Positions 19,976 through 30,394 of a stretch of 33,509 nt of DNA are shown here, one piece after another. The stretch covers positions 1 through 33,509 of the forward strand of contig NW_022205179.1 in the NCBI RefSeq assembly GCF_008831285.2. The letters are read 5' to 3'. The position numbers were made by a program, and so were the translations under genes. This DNA is from Nymphaea colorata. Its lineage: Eukaryota > Streptophyta > Magnoliopsida > Nymphaeales > Nymphaeaceae. Below the pieces are notes generated by a model that had not been told where the DNA came from, ran no database searches, and saw nothing but the letters and a program-made list of their open reading frames with translations. Each line of letters opens with the position of its first letter. The stretch's first letter is position 1.

Positions 19976-21175
19976 TCAGTTGTCCTGCAGAGTCATTATG
20001 GACTCAATCGAGGCGATGAAGACGTTCAGATAGTAGCCGGAAATGCAGTTGAGACAGTTTGTTGTTGTAAACCGCTCCACTATTCTCAGCTCCTCGTAGA
20101 TGCTCTTGCTGCCATTTTTGACTAGTAGGTACATGACAATCGAAGAAAGATTATCGGGATCCAGGTCAGGGGCATCTTTAGATAATCCTTGATAGTAGCG
20201 TTGGATGTCTTGGTGATTTCCTTGGAGATGTTTATGATAGTCTTCAGCTTGGTAATGGGAGTGCCATTCTTGCAAAGCTAATTAACTAGCTTGAGGCTTT
20301 AAGCATAGGGCTGCACGTAACCATTCTCTTCCATGCTTTTGTTGATCTCTGACTCGTTAGGCTGGTGTCTTGGAGAGTGAACTTAGAACTAATGCCAAAG
20401 AAGTAGGTGGGTTTGCGCTGGAAGTGAAGCAGCTGCGATTCAAACAGTTTTATCTTCTGCTCATCGGTAAAGTTTATAGACTTAGGAGGAACCGCTTGAG
20501 CTTGGTGCGTTTAAACATAATGCTCATAACAAGGTTGTAGATATTTTCGTTTTTGATGAGTTTTCCGCATTCGAAAGTGGCCAGCTGTCGCAAGTCATAC
20601 ACCTCCGTGATGACTGAAACCATGAACTGCACAAAAATGGAGACCTCATCGACTATCGTATCGAAATCATCAAGCGGCAATTTATAGAGGTAGTTGCAGA
20701 AAGAGCTGTAGAGAGGCTTGAGAAAGCCGCCATATGAGTGCTCTTGGAACATCTGCGCCCATTTCAGGAACAAACGCAAGGATTGCGAATACTCCTCTCT
20801 GTTTATATCTTGCCGGTATATGATGTTGATCTGCACCACCAAGGACTTGTTCTGCTTCATGTTGTTTTGAAAAGAATCAGTAGGATCTTACACGATGTTC
20901 TAGTTTGCCTATTCACCAAACAGATCCGCTTCGTTCTCAAGGATAAGGCATGATCCTTTGATTTATTACTCCAAATTTTAGGCAATGCTGTGCGAAGACC
21001 GCTTCAGAATTGAAGCTTTTATGTATGTTTCGTCTTTTCGAGATCTACAGGATGCCTGGGTTGTACAGGTACCTTACCTGCATCTGTTAAATCTCTGGAA
21101 GAAGGTGCTGTGCGAATCCGTAGTTTTTAGATCGCTGAGATGCTGCTTAATGGAGGCGATAAGTCGTTGCTTCAT
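19976..21175 (-). CDS. VPS9-domain protein (Rab5-type GEF), frame-broken
   Basis: ATG 21175 (minus) opens a frame that runs straight through 21077-21056 without a stop. The N-terminal 150 residues are helical and acidic in patches (NLExxIKG, LILENEADLFG). The C-terminal half fits a VPS9 domain: KWAQMFQEHSYGGFLKPLY, then DPDNLSSIVMYLLVKNG, then IVERFTTTNCLNCISGYYLNVFIASIESI, the equivalent of the DxLP...Y and ExxYY elements of Rabex-5/RIN proteins. These load GTP on Rab5-class GTPases in endocytosis. Three breaks (about 20500, 20375 and 20185), each equal to one missing base, interrupt the frame; no convincing GT-AG intron explains them. Stop TGA 19978-19976. About 400 residues. Confidence 0.72.
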
Positions 21176-21297
21176 GGGGAAGAATGTACGTTGCAATCGT
21201 TGATGACGCGCAATTATGGATCGAGGGGACAGATTCCCATATGCAAATTATAGTAATAAAGTCCGATTAAGTGAGAATGATGGTGATTGAGTGAGTA

Positions 21298-22209
21298 TCA
21301 TGAGGCTAGACGCTGTCTGCCTTCTCCTTAAGATGCTCGTGCTGAACGATCTTGGCGACGATAGCCTTAGCTGTCTGCTGCTCGGTTAGGGAGGGATCGA
21401 GATGGTCGAGGTAAATGTTGTCTGGATCCATTAGATAAACGCGAGTGGTGTGATCAATCTCATAGCTTCCCTTCTTCGGCCCTTATTAGTAATAGACTCT
21501 GTTGGTCTTTATCTTGAACTTCTTTAAGCATTCCTTGAGCTCTATATCGTCTCCGCTGCTCCCAGTAACTCCGATGATGTTCTTGCCGAATTCTGAAAGG
21601 TATGTTTTGAGGACTTTTGGACTATCCCTTTCGGGATCTACTGATACAAAGACCACTTTCAACTTCATGTATGCACCTTCTGGGAGGTTTCTAATGATTC
21701 TGTAGACGACGAGAGGTAGTAGAGAGTACTGGGGCAGATGTCAGGGCATGAGGCATATCCGAAGTAGATAAGGTAGTAGTTTCCGTTCAGGTTTCTGCTC
21801 GAAAATGCCTGTCCCTCTGTATTGATTAACGTCCAATCGCCGCCGATTAGTGTTTCCTTATGCTTTAGCTCCTTCAAGCCAGAAATGTCCTCTTCAGAGT
21901 ATCCAGGTTCTCACTACTTTTCCTGCTGGCTGAGTAGTACATGTAGGCGAGGCCTCCTGCTAGCACTAGCATTCCTGCAATACCAATTTTGGTACTCCAT
22001 CGTAGGTCTTACCTTACATTTCGTCTTCGGAGGGATTAGCTTTTAGATTTTTCTGTTCCTGCATCATCCAGGCTTCGTGCTTGTTGCGAGGTTGTCCGCC
22101 TTTGTTATCAGAGAACGGCGTGGCGAGGAAGTGGTAGCGAGGGAGTGGGGCGGGTGATTATGGAGATGCGGGATGCGCTGAGAGTTGAGGAGATGATTCT
22201 CTTAATCAT
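21298..22209 (-). CDS. SCO1: SCO1/SenC copper chaperone for cytochrome c oxidase, frame-broken
   Basis: ATG 22209 (minus) starts a mitochondrial presequence-like stretch (MIKRIISSTLSASRISIITR). A membrane segment follows (KIGIAGMLVLAGGLAYMYY) and then the thioredoxin-like SCO domain: YFGYASCPDICPSTL with the copper-binding CPDIC at 21748-21734, VVFVSVDPERDSP, and DHTTRVYLMDPD with the conserved His. This is the SCO1 pattern: a protein of the inner mitochondrial membrane that delivers copper to COX2. Introns of 23 nt (21995-22017) and 26 nt (21892-21917) fit the frame. Remaining breaks lie in the presequence (one extra base), after STLYYL near 21708 (one missing base) and close to the end. The TGA at 21300-21298 is the nearest stop allowing one final slip. 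Confidence 0.82.
21892..21917 (-). other. 26-nt intron in SCO1 (23-nt alternative)
   Basis: GTAGTG...TGAAG on the minus strand joins SASRK to KDISGLKEL. A GTGAG site three bases further in would give 23 nt and the same frame. Confidence 0.55.
21995..22017 (-). other. 23-nt intron in SCO1
   Basis: GTAAGG...TGGAG on the minus strand. Removal gives PSEDEI-TKIGIAGMLVLAGG, entering the membrane segment in frame. Confidence 0.65.
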
Positions 22210-22443
22210 GTTAATAATAAATGTAATTGGGATGTTTATTATAGGCAATGCCCATCGGAAGAATAGAATATCTAAGCGATTAATTCGCGTAAGTATCGAT
22301 AATTATATGGCTAACTGTTTATGTTAGGCGTTATTCTTATTTGCAAATAGTTTAGCTGACTTTTGCCTCGTAATTGGTGGGGAAGCGGGTGTTAATGCCT
22401 CATATTTTGGATTTTATAAAAGTAATAAATATTTTGTAGCCAC
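22210..22443. promoter_or_regulatory. Divergent promoter region, SCO1/OLA1
   Basis: 234 AT-rich bases between two divergent housekeeping genes. An AATAAATATTTT element (22424-22435) lies 8 bases before the OLA1 ATG. Confidence 0.4.
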
Positions 22444-23581
22444 ATGCCTCCCAAGAAGAAATAAGAGAAATAAGACCAGAAGATCCTGTGGGGTAGGCCT
22501 GCCAACACCCTCAGAATGGGTATCGTTGGACTTCCCAACGTGGGCAAGTCCACCACTTACAACGTGCTTTCTAACCTCAACGTCCCAGCTGAAAACTACC
22601 CCTTCTGCACCATTGACCCCAATAAGGCAGTCGTACCAGTCCCTGATGAGCGCTTCAGGAAGCTTGCGATATGTATCACCAAATCTGAAGTCTCTGCAGT
22701 GCTCCAGATTGTTGATATTGCCGGTATTGTCCGAGGAGCCTCAAAGGAGAAGGCCTGGGCAACCACTTCCTCAGTAACATCAAGGATGTCGATGGCATCT
22801 ACCATGTAGTCCGTGCCTTTGAGGACGAAGAAATCACTCACACTGAAAACTCAGTCGATCCCCTCAGAGATATGGAAATCATCAACTCAGAACTCGTGCT
22901 AAGGATTTGGAGTATGTGACTAACCGGTTGGAAGACGTGGAAAAGGTCATAAAACGTACTAATCCAAGGACGCAAGATAAGAGAAGGAAATTTTGGTGAA
23001 GGTTTGGACCTACTCCAAAATAACAAGTGGGTGCGTCATGGTGACTGGAGCAACGCTGAAATTGCAATCCTTAACACCCACCGCCTCATTACAGCCAAGA
23101 CAGTGGTCTACCTGGTTAACCTTAGCGAGGAGGACTTTGTCAGCAAGAAGAACAAGTGGCTTAAGAGTATTAAGGAGTGGATCGACAAAAACGTCCCCGG
23201 AGAAATCATCCCCTACAGCGCTGAGCACGAGCGCAAGGAACTCGAAAATAAGGACGAGAAGAAGCGCACCATGATTCCCAAGATCATCAAGGCCGGCTAC
23301 AACGCTCTCGACCTTATCTACTTCTTCACCGCCGGAACTGACGAGGTGAGGTGCTGGACCATCCGCAAACTCACTAAGGCGCCCCAGGCAGCAGGAGTCA
23401 TCCACACAGACTTCGAAAAGGGCTTCATTTGCGCAGAAATTATGAAATACGACGACTTGATGGCGCTTGGAAACGAACAGGCAGTGAAGGCTGAGGGAAA
23501 GTACGTACAGAAGGGAAAGGAGTATGTTGTGAGGACGGAGACATCATTTTCTTCCGCTTCAACGTGGGCAAGGGCAAGTGA
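22444..23581 (+). CDS. OLA1: Obg-like ATPase OLA1 (YchF family), four frame breaks
   Basis: ATG 22444 gives MPPKKK, the usual OLA1 start. The G domain has [15 protein letters not shown] (P-loop, from about 22516), [18 protein letters not shown] and [10 protein letters not shown]. The C-terminal TGS domain has [26 protein letters not shown] and HTDFEKGFI, all nearly identical to OLA1 of other eukaryotes. The protein is a conserved cytosolic ATPase linked to ribosomes. The frame must change four times: one missing base near 22742, 22898 and 23533, and one extra base near 22983. At 22742, 22898 and 23533 the breaks fall inside known OLA1 motifs with no residue gained or lost, which rules out introns there. 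Corrected length is about 379 residues, ending in GKGK at TGA 23579-23581. Confidence 0.9.
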
Positions 23582-23788
23582 TTGATTGTGGAATAAATCG
23601 TAATAGAAATGGTAGGGTGATATATAATAATTAAGTTGTTGAAATGATGAAGATTCGTAGGACACCTTCAGAGTCATGAGAATAACTTACGTGCTGACCT
23701 TCAACAACCACCCATCCCATGTCCGGCCTCTTTGCGCCATCATCGGATGTCCAGAAATAAAAGCATTGTTTTGATGATCATACATACA

Positions 23789-24697
23789 TCAGGCCAGTAG
23801 AGGGCGTTTGACTAATGTTTTGTCTTTTTTGAAGAAGTAGCCTCTCCTATCCTTGTCCTATAGCCACTGCAGTTCCTTTTTATATTTTCCTTGGCCGACG
23901 CTTTTAAGTGCTCCTGATAAAGCAATATGAGAAACTGATTTTAAGGTAGATTTCAATCCTCCATCTGGACTTCTTAAGATTTTGGACCAAAGGGAAGGCT
24001 TATATTGTTTAATTGTTCCTGGATGGTGAGTTTTTGCCGATCTTCGGATATGGCCCTGTATTAGTCTACGCTCTAAATGACAGAAAAACCTTTGATTCTG
24101 CCTGCTTATGATTGCGCTTGGCTAATTTTCGTTTGTTTTCTATCTGTTTCTTCCACCCGCATTGATAATCTTCTAACTTTGTCCTCAGCTTTGCCATGCT
24201 AAACTGTTAAGACGTGTGCGGAGAGTGGGCTGGACGTTGATTTTCCTTGATACTAGTATCAAGAGGTTGCTTTTGCTTCCTGGGAGTGGCTGGAGTGCTT
24301 TCTAATTTGGACCTGCTTGTGTTCGTGGTGAGATGGAGGGGCGAAAAGTATCTTACCACTTCTTCCTTTGTCAATACTCGTGGGTGTCTTAAGAGTGGAG
24401 TTGGTAGAGAAGTATGTCAGTTTGGTCCCTTGGTAGCTGACTAAACTAATCGCTTTTTGCGCTCCAATCTCAGACTGATGTCTGGATCTCCTTGTATCCC
24501 ACTACCTCGTAGTTCCTCTTATCCTCCATCTCCAGCTTCCTAAGGCGAATCTCGAAATTATTGGTAAAGATATTTTGGTTGGTATTCGGTTGGTTCTCCT
24601 TCTGGGGAGACTCTTCCTTGGTGATGGGAAGCTTCTTCATGGTGGGGTAGCGCGTGAAGGAGATGGCCAGATGATAGTTCTTCTTGATCTTGCTCAT
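23789..24697 (-). CDS. Unrecognised basic protein, frame-broken
   Basis: ATG 24697 (minus) begins MSKIKKNYHLAISFTRYP. The rest is strongly basic: ERKKRLV, KGRSGKILFAPPSHHEHK, KLEDYQCGWKKQIENKRKLAKRNHK, SKILRSPDGGLKSTLKS and GYFFKKDKT, ending at TGA 23791-23789. At least four one-base frame changes are needed (near 24480, 24427, 24260 and 24090). Some match homopolymers, such as a T5 run that looks one base too long. No known domain. The gene follows the RMND5-like gene on the same strand after 92 bases. Confidence 0.5.
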
Positions 24698-24789
24698 GGG
24701 AAGAAATAAGTAATGGCTGTTCCAGAGGTATAGTATATTATGTATGATAATATAAGCGTACTCAATCAAAACTCGGTTTGAGGCTGTCG

Positions 24790-26049
24790 TCAGGCCTGAT
24801 CTATTTTTGCATATGGGCACTTGATCTTTCTCCTGTTCCTGTTTTCTTGGACAATGCGGTTGTGGGCGTTATCGGATATGAGGTGGCCACATGCTAACAA
24901 TTTGGATGCTTCGTTGCTGGAGTGCACCTCTTTGGTAACTGGGCAGAAGAATAAACTATGGTATTGATAGTCCCTATCAATTTGACTGAAAAGGAAGAAT
25001 AGGGGATCCTTTTTATCGTTAGCTTTTCCTTGCCGCTCCAGACCAGCTTCATCATCCTCATATACTCCTCCATAATCTTTTGCGAGCAGCTGTATACGAT
25101 GGACAAGCTATTAAACTTGGGCAAGTTGTTTTGCTTCATATACTGGTCGAAAAACTCCTCAGCCAGTCTCTATAGTTAGCAGGAGAGTATTCAAATATTT
25201 TATACCTTTCATTCAGCTTCTCTTGAAATTTGGGTCCTACATGCCCTATCCGTCCCAGAATTTGTTTATTCTGAAGAAGATATGGAGAGAAGCTTCTCCA
25301 TTTCTTCCTTCTTGTCTTCAAAAAACTTTCCGAACGAGCCCATGTAATAGCTAAGGATTTATTATGAGTTTCCGCCTTAAATCAGGCCTAGCAAGTGCAT
25401 TAGCTTTAGGTCATACTCGAGCAGCAGTTGTGAGTCTCGTAGAGCCGTTCATTTTCGCACCATTTGATGGCCTCAATCAGTTGCCCTTTCCTAATGCTTT
25501 CTCTCAAGTTATGGACTAGCGAAAAAGGCCTGATGAGTCGATTCTAGTTTCCATGTCTTTCCAGACTCCAGCGCACTCCCACTCTCCCTTTCGCAAGTAG
25601 TTCTCCACAATTAGTTCCTCCAGGACTTCAAAATCCTGTGGCCTATTGAGATACCCTCGGAAGAAGCGACTGATCTTTTCGTCTGCCTCTTTGTGTTCTA
25701 GCTGGTGGGAGGGCTGCTAGCTGTTGGCTCTGCGACTATAGCGGGAGGAGGCGACTCCATTCCTGCCATTGTTGGGTGTCTGCACTTTGCGAAGGAGGTT
25801 AGAGAGTTTGCGATAGTGGTGGACGAAGTGCTCCCTGACGGTTTTTAGGGGCTTGAGGGCAAGTAATTCGCGGTTGAGATGGGCGATAACTTCGCGGGTG
25901 TCCTGTCCGGACTGGGCTGCTCTTTCGGCCTGCGAGTAGAGCTCGATGAAGCGGTCGATGCACCCCTCGATGCGGTGGTAGATGGTGCGTAGTTTCTCCT
26001 GCTGCCAAGTGCACTGTTCCTCAAGCGAGGGACCCTATTCTTATTTCAT
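24790..26049 (-). CDS. RMND5/GID2-like subunit of the GID/CTLH E3 ubiquitin ligase, frame-broken
   Basis: ATG 26049 (minus). The N-terminus is helical (EEQCTWQQEKLRTIYHRIEG, LALKPLKTVREHFVHHYRKL). The CTLH-type region is FEVLEELIVENYLRKGEWECA, then LVHNLRESIRKGQLIEAIKWCENE and LLLEYDLKLMHLLGLI, matching the RMND5 order VAEFLFRQG...EALEWAxxNRxxL...LEFKLHRL. The C-terminus is a degenerate RING: YHSLFFCPVTKEV, LLACGHLIS, IKCPYAK, with the incomplete Cys set typical of RMND5. The GID/CTLH complex marks metabolic and other proteins for degradation. Breaks of one base occur near 25533 (T5 run), 25425, about 25290 and about 25165. No intron fits. Stop TGA 24792-24790. About 420 residues. Confidence 0.78.
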
Positions 26050-26245
26050 GAGTATTATATGAAATGAGGGGTTCGGGTGTATGAGCAAGCATACAGAATG
26101 GAGCGTGGTGTAATAGCAAATACAAACAATCAAAGCTCTTGGATAGCTAGTAAGAGATGGGAGATTTATGGATAATCGGATAGATATAATGAATTCTGCA
26201 AGGGTTGATAATTTAAATAAGTTATGATGCAACCCGTCATCACCC
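26050..26245. other. Intergenic spacer
   Basis: 196 AT-rich bases between the RMND5-like start and the stop of the helix-turn-helix gene, both minus strand. No frame or repeat is seen. It should hold the RMND5-like promoter. Confidence 0.4.
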
Positions 26246-27089
26246 TCAATCCGCAACAACATCGCAATCATATCTCAACAACGAAAAAAACGGGCTGTCG
26301 GGTTGTGCAATGAAGAGGACGCCATTTGGTCTGATGTCTTCGCTGTAAGATGTCTTTTTTGGTTTGTGGTGATGAGGAGTTCGTGGTTGATGTTGTTGAT
26401 GTTGAGTTGTTAAGTAAAGTGATTCTCTGTTGGATAATGTGTAATTATTGTGATGGATCACTATTGTTTGCGCTATTAGGAGATAACCTAATAACTTTGC
26501 TCCTGCTTGATGGCAGGAGGAGAAAAAGTAAGCTTGGCTGCCTGCTTTGCGCTTTGAGCTCGAGTTTGTCTTCTCTCGCACTGGCAGATTTGCATCTAAT
26601 CCAGCTACAGCTGCCCGAGGGCACTCAGCTGCAAGTCCCTTCCACTCTGAGAAGTAGTATGATCCAACAGATTATCCATGAATCTTGTTTACAAACTATT
26701 AAAATCAATGTTTGTGGTTTTAGACCCAATGGAGGTGATGACTTGGAATTGAGGAAGCTGTCCTTGAGATGAGCTAACCATTTCCCCATCCTGTGCGGTG
26801 GGTGTGATTTCTCTGTAAGTAGCAATCCTCCTGGTGGTGTTCCTCCAATTGCGACTCTGCAAGCGTAGGTCGAACTGGTAGGACTTGAGGTGATTGCGGT
26901 GGAAGAAGACAATGGTCTTGGCTGTGGAGTAGTTGATGTCCACCACCCGAGCCGCCTTCATCTAACATCTAGTACCTATTTAATGGAACGGCGCTCCTTC
27001 AGCACCAGGTTCAGCAAGTGGAACTTCTGCTGCTGCGATATCTTGTTGTACTTGTAGAACAATCCACCCTAGTTGCTTTTAAACTACAT
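26246..27089 (-). CDS. Homeodomain-like helix-turn-helix protein, 266 residues
   Basis: ATG 27089 (minus). Removing a 20-nt (26956-26975) and a 23-nt (26473-26495) intron leaves exactly 267 codons to TGA 26248-26246. Residues about 17-55 form a helix-turn-helix: QQKFHLLNLVLKERRSIK, then AARVVDINYSTAKTIVFF. The INYSTAKTI recognition-helix motif is one I know from small DNA-binding proteins common in ciliates. The C-terminal half is Gln/Ser/Thr-rich with a His/Gln stretch and ends SPFFSLLRYDCDVVAD. Probably a sequence-specific DNA-binding regulator; the target is unknown. It diverges from the next gene across 353 bases. Confidence 0.68.
26473..26495 (-). other. 23-nt intron
   Basis: GTTATT...AATAG on the minus strand. 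Removal continues the Gln-rich frame and makes the gene a multiple of three. Without it TGA 26460-26458 ends the protein at 203 residues. Confidence 0.55.
26956..26975 (-). other. 20-nt intron
   Basis: GTACTA...TGAAG on the minus strand. It splits the helix-turn-helix at phase 0; removal gives RRSIK-x-AARVVDINYSTAK. Confidence 0.85.
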
Positions 27090-27442
27090 TAATAATATCA
27101 CCACCACCATCCAACTCCACAATATATACGCCCATCAACACGCCCACCAACCATATCCAACCCCTCCCTTACTAACATATTCCTGACGCGCTCCCGTCCA
27201 GGCCCGCCCTCCAATAAATTAAAGTTAAAATAAATTGAAAATTACATTAATGGGGCTTTGGAAGTTGACCCTAATTCACCTGCCTTCAAAATACAACTAA
27301 TTAGTTTATTAATCCAAATTTCAGGTTTTTTTATCTTCCGCTTCACTCAACATTTTTGGTGCTTCCCTATCGGAACTGTGGCTGCGTGCGGATGCTGCCC
27401 CCTGCATCATTCTTACCGGATATAAATAAAATTAGTGCTGGG
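27090..27442. promoter_or_regulatory. 353-base divergent intergenic region
   Basis: It lies between the helix-turn-helix gene (minus) and the coiled-coil gene (plus). It contains a C-rich patch (about 27110-27210) and AT-rich runs (27215-27330). I see no coding frame. A pyrimidine-rich tract at 27325-27345 precedes the plus-strand gene. Both promoters should be here. Confidence 0.4.
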
Positions 27443-28488
27443 ATGAATTTATCGTCGCCGTCCCACGAATACTTCCTCAAGGAGTTCATTTCGGCCGCCA
27501 AGATACCCAACAAACAGGAGAGAGGGCAGGTGCGTGACCAATTCAAACAGAAATTGACCCATCACATCAACATGCTGCACTTCAACCAACTCCGCGAAGA
27601 CCGCTTCGCACTCGCCCAACAGGCAGCCCTTCAAAAACAGACCGACTCCCTGCAGCGCACCAAACTATTCCTGCAATTGAAACAGCAGAAGGCGCAGACC
27701 AACAAGGCCCACAGTCTCCTCGAACGAAGCAAAAAAGCTGAAGGAGACCTTCCAGGTGGGAAAGAGTAGTCGGATAAAACGGCAGAAGTACTAGCGCTAA
27801 CTCAAAGAGGCGAAATAAGTCATCAGGCTCTGGAACGAGAAATTGTCATAGTCAAGCGTAAGAAAAAACGAGCATTTGGAGGATCTTACCAGGAATCTAA
27901 AGCAGAAGATGTAGCTGAAGGAGAAGAGAATAATGACGCTACGCCTGAAGGGTGATAACAGTCCCTCAGTTAAATCCCGAGCATTTCGACTCCCTCAGGA
28001 CTTCACCAAAACACACCACCCGCAAACAGTCACGCGTCTCCACTGAAGGCTTTCTTTAGCGTAAGAAGAAGCAGGAGGAACAAATGCTCAAGGAGTCCAT
28101 CATCCGCACCGTTGGTAAATAGTAACGCATCAATCAGGCCCGATACATGCGCCACTACCTTCAGGAACGCAAACGCAAACAGCACTTCGACAAATAAGAG
28201 ATCCTAAAAGCCATGCACGATAACAATATGAATGCACTCAGAGGCACCCAACAGTAGCGCAGCCAAATGATCGAGAGAAGGCTAAGCAAGGATAGAGAAT
28301 TATAGGACCGGCCTAAGAAGCAAAGAGGTAGCCTATCAGTGAAAGCTGTCATTAATGGCTTCGGAGACAGAGAAGAAGAAATAGAAACTAACTAAGTGCG
28401 AATGAAAAATCGCAATTACGGAAAACTGATGACTGAGAAGCTGAAGGACATCTCCATCATCATGCGTAAGCACAGACGATAGTTCTGA
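27443..28488 (+). CDS. Unrecognised coiled-coil protein, frame-broken
   Basis: ATG 27443 to TGA 28486-28488. Almost the whole protein is charged helix: FLKEFISAAKIPNKQERGQV, ALAQQAALQKQTDSLQRTK, RKNEHLEDLTRNLKQKM, MLKESIIRTVGK, RYMRHYLQERKRKQHFDK and LMTEKLKDISIIMRKHRR. Two frame changes equal one extra base each (the A6 run at about 27729, and near 28020), the opposite sign to most breaks on this chromosome. About 345 residues. Reading TAA/TAG as Glu makes better helix than Gln here (KYERELKEAKEVIRLW). The composition suggests a cytoskeletal or ciliary protein, but no family is recognised. It converges on the next gene with about 18 bases between stops. Confidence 0.58.
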
Positions 28489-28506
28489 TTTATTATGATT
28501 TTCCCT

Positions 28507-29612
28507 TCATGAAGTGCTATGATGTATGAATCACTCTGTAGCGGTCTGTTGGTCTTCATTTTCTTGATGATTTCTTGAGCTCGAAGGGGTAAAGCTTCCA
28601 AGGTAAAGAGCTAGGTCCATGGCCTTGTTGCTGTATTCGTATGTGCCAAATTCCGTAAACTCGATGCCGTGCTTGTTGAGTTCAGGGTGTTTCTTCAGGT
28701 GGGTTTTAGCTGAGAGATCTCTCGGTATGTCTTCTGGCAGCGTGGATGGGGCATTTCAATTTTTTGCGATCCAGAGCCACTCCTTCATCGTACTCCTTCT
28801 TTATCTTGAAGATGTCCATGAGGATCATCACCTTTTCCTCTTCCTTCATGTCCTCTAAGTCGAAAATCAAGTACTAATTGCTTTTCGGAACTTTTATGTG
28901 TCTGCTAGCTGCTGTGCCGAAGGCATTGCGAAATTTATGATATCGTCAGCATCTTGAACCTCTTCGCGTTCGGTCACCTCGCCAACCACCGACTTATCAT
29001 CTGGCTTAGGGTCTCCTGTTTCTACGACCTTGATATTATCCTCATTGACAATTCCTTCAAAGTAGTTGCGGAGGGACTTGGCGTCCTTGTTGGTAGTGAT
29101 GATGAGCTTTTCATCTTTGATTTAGTTGGTGAGCATCCACTTGGGCTATCCATTTTCGTGCTTGAAGAATTTGTATTTGATGGCCCTCTTGAACGCGATT
29201 TAGAGCGTGCCACGTTCCTGGTTAATGCTTAATTCCACTTTGCTCTCGGTGGTGCGAATTTCCAACTTGTATCGCACCTGCTCTTCCAAGTAAAACACAG
29301 TGATTGACTTCTCTTTTTGAATGTTCTTGAGAGACAATGGTGGCTTGTCATAAACCTTTCCTTGAAAGACTAGCTGGCGAACTTACAAGTCCATGGGTTT
29401 AAATTGAGACGGAGCAGGACTGGGTGTGGGATATTGGAAGTTGCGCTGTTTTGAGCTGTGAGTGAAGGAACTGGCGTTGGAGGTGGTTGTTCGGGGCGGC
29501 GCACTGAGGGGACTGGCTGTGAGACGGAGCCATCTTTCTTGCGGTCATTAAGGTAGCTATCGACGTTGAGCTTGATCTTGTTTACCTTGGAGTCAATGCT
29601 GTTTGAGAACAT
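28507..29612 (-). CDS. Unrecognised protein with proline-rich N-terminal linker, frame-broken
   Basis: The start near 29612 (minus) reads MFSNSIDSKVNKIKLNVDSY, followed by a Pro/Ser-rich linker (PVPSVRRPEQPPPTPVPS) and then a beta-rich stretch, LVFQGKVYDKPPLSLKN, ITVFYLEEQVRYKLEIRTTE and LQIAFKRAIKYKFFKHENG. An acidic helical part follows (VVGEVTEREEVQDADDIINF, EDMKEEEKVMILMDIFKIKK). The C-terminus (IPRDLSAKTHLKKHPELN, FGTYEYSNKAMDL) needs one extra and one missing base near 28770 and 28585. The stop at 28509-28507 assumes one more slip. No known domain is assigned. The order of segments is secure; the exact ends are not. Confidence 0.5.
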
Positions 29613-29753
29613 TAAATATTATGACAAGATAGTGGCCCAATGAGCGCTTCTATATGGTATGCTAATTTTAGTAGATATGAAAGTCTGAAAAAGTATAAGC
29701 GATGCAGAAAGTTGAGTCAGTTTTGAGAAAAATAAGAGTAAGATCAGAGTGGT

Positions 29754-30266
29754 TCAGGGCTCGTCTGGTTCCGCGTAGACTTCGTAGAGTTTTGCTTCTA
29801 GCTCTTGGTAGTCCTCCTCGCCAACAAACAAGTTGTAGTCCAGTTTTTGGAAGAGTTCAAGCTCCAGCTGGTGAAGATGGAGGGCATTGACCCCACCGGC
29901 GAACTCAAAGGCCTTGTTGTCGTAGTAGAAATCGTCCTGGAACTTGGCCGCCAAGAGCACTGCAGCAAGCACCATCTTGTGAGCGTTAAGACGGTTGAGA
30001 CTGAACTCAGGCTGACTCATGTTGTAACGGTCGATGTACACAATTGCGATCACCAGACACTCAGGCGAGAATTGGGTGTACTTGTGGAGCCGGCGTAAGA
30101 AATCGACGAGGGGGATAGCTGGCGGTGAGGAAGAGTTGAAGATGGATTCGCATGGACTGCCCTCCTGTTCGATAAGATCCTCTAGAAGATCGGCAGTGAG
30201 GATCATGAGTTCTTCCACTCGCACGTCCACCGCCAGCGCCTACTGCAGCGACTTTAGATTATCCAT
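29754..30266 (-). CDS. PHO80/P-type cyclin, 170 residues
   Basis: An intact, intronless 171-codon frame from ATG 30266 to TGA 29756-29754. The cyclin fold is clear: IPLVDFLRRLHKYTQFSPEC, then LVIAIVYIDRYNMSQPEFSL, then NAHKMVLAAVLLAAKFQDDF and LHLHQLELELFQKLDYNLFV. This is the PHO80/cyclin-P/U pattern (FLxRLxKYT, A-x-YIDR, HRLLLxxxLxAxKFxDD). Such cyclins pair with PHO85/CDK5-like kinases. The length is usual for the group. It differs in type from the A/B-like cyclin at 19089-19905. Confidence 0.85.
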
Positions 30267-30394
30267 TATCAAATCAATATCTCAATATCACCACCCGCCT
30301 TCCCAACAGTTCACTTCACCACCGACCCAAAAATTAGATGAGAGCAAGAGAGAACGACCAGGAAGTCTATCGCCTTAGATTTGACTGCAAAAAT

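Noticed and set aside
21056-21077. A GTAAGG...CCCAG 22-nt intron in the VPS9 gene
   Set aside because: The frame is open straight through it and continues naturally (DETYIKASILKRSSHS); removing it creates a new break.
22720-22742. A 23-nt GT-AG segment covering the first OLA1 break
   Set aside because: Removing it would delete the conserved residues between VDIAG and GEGLGN. One missing base fits the known OLA1 sequence exactly.
19089-29612. Euplotes-style programmed frameshifting
   Set aside because: Euplotes shifts +1 at AAA-TAA/TAG and has G4T4 telomeres. Here the usual change is the opposite sign, no common codon context is found, and the telomere differs.
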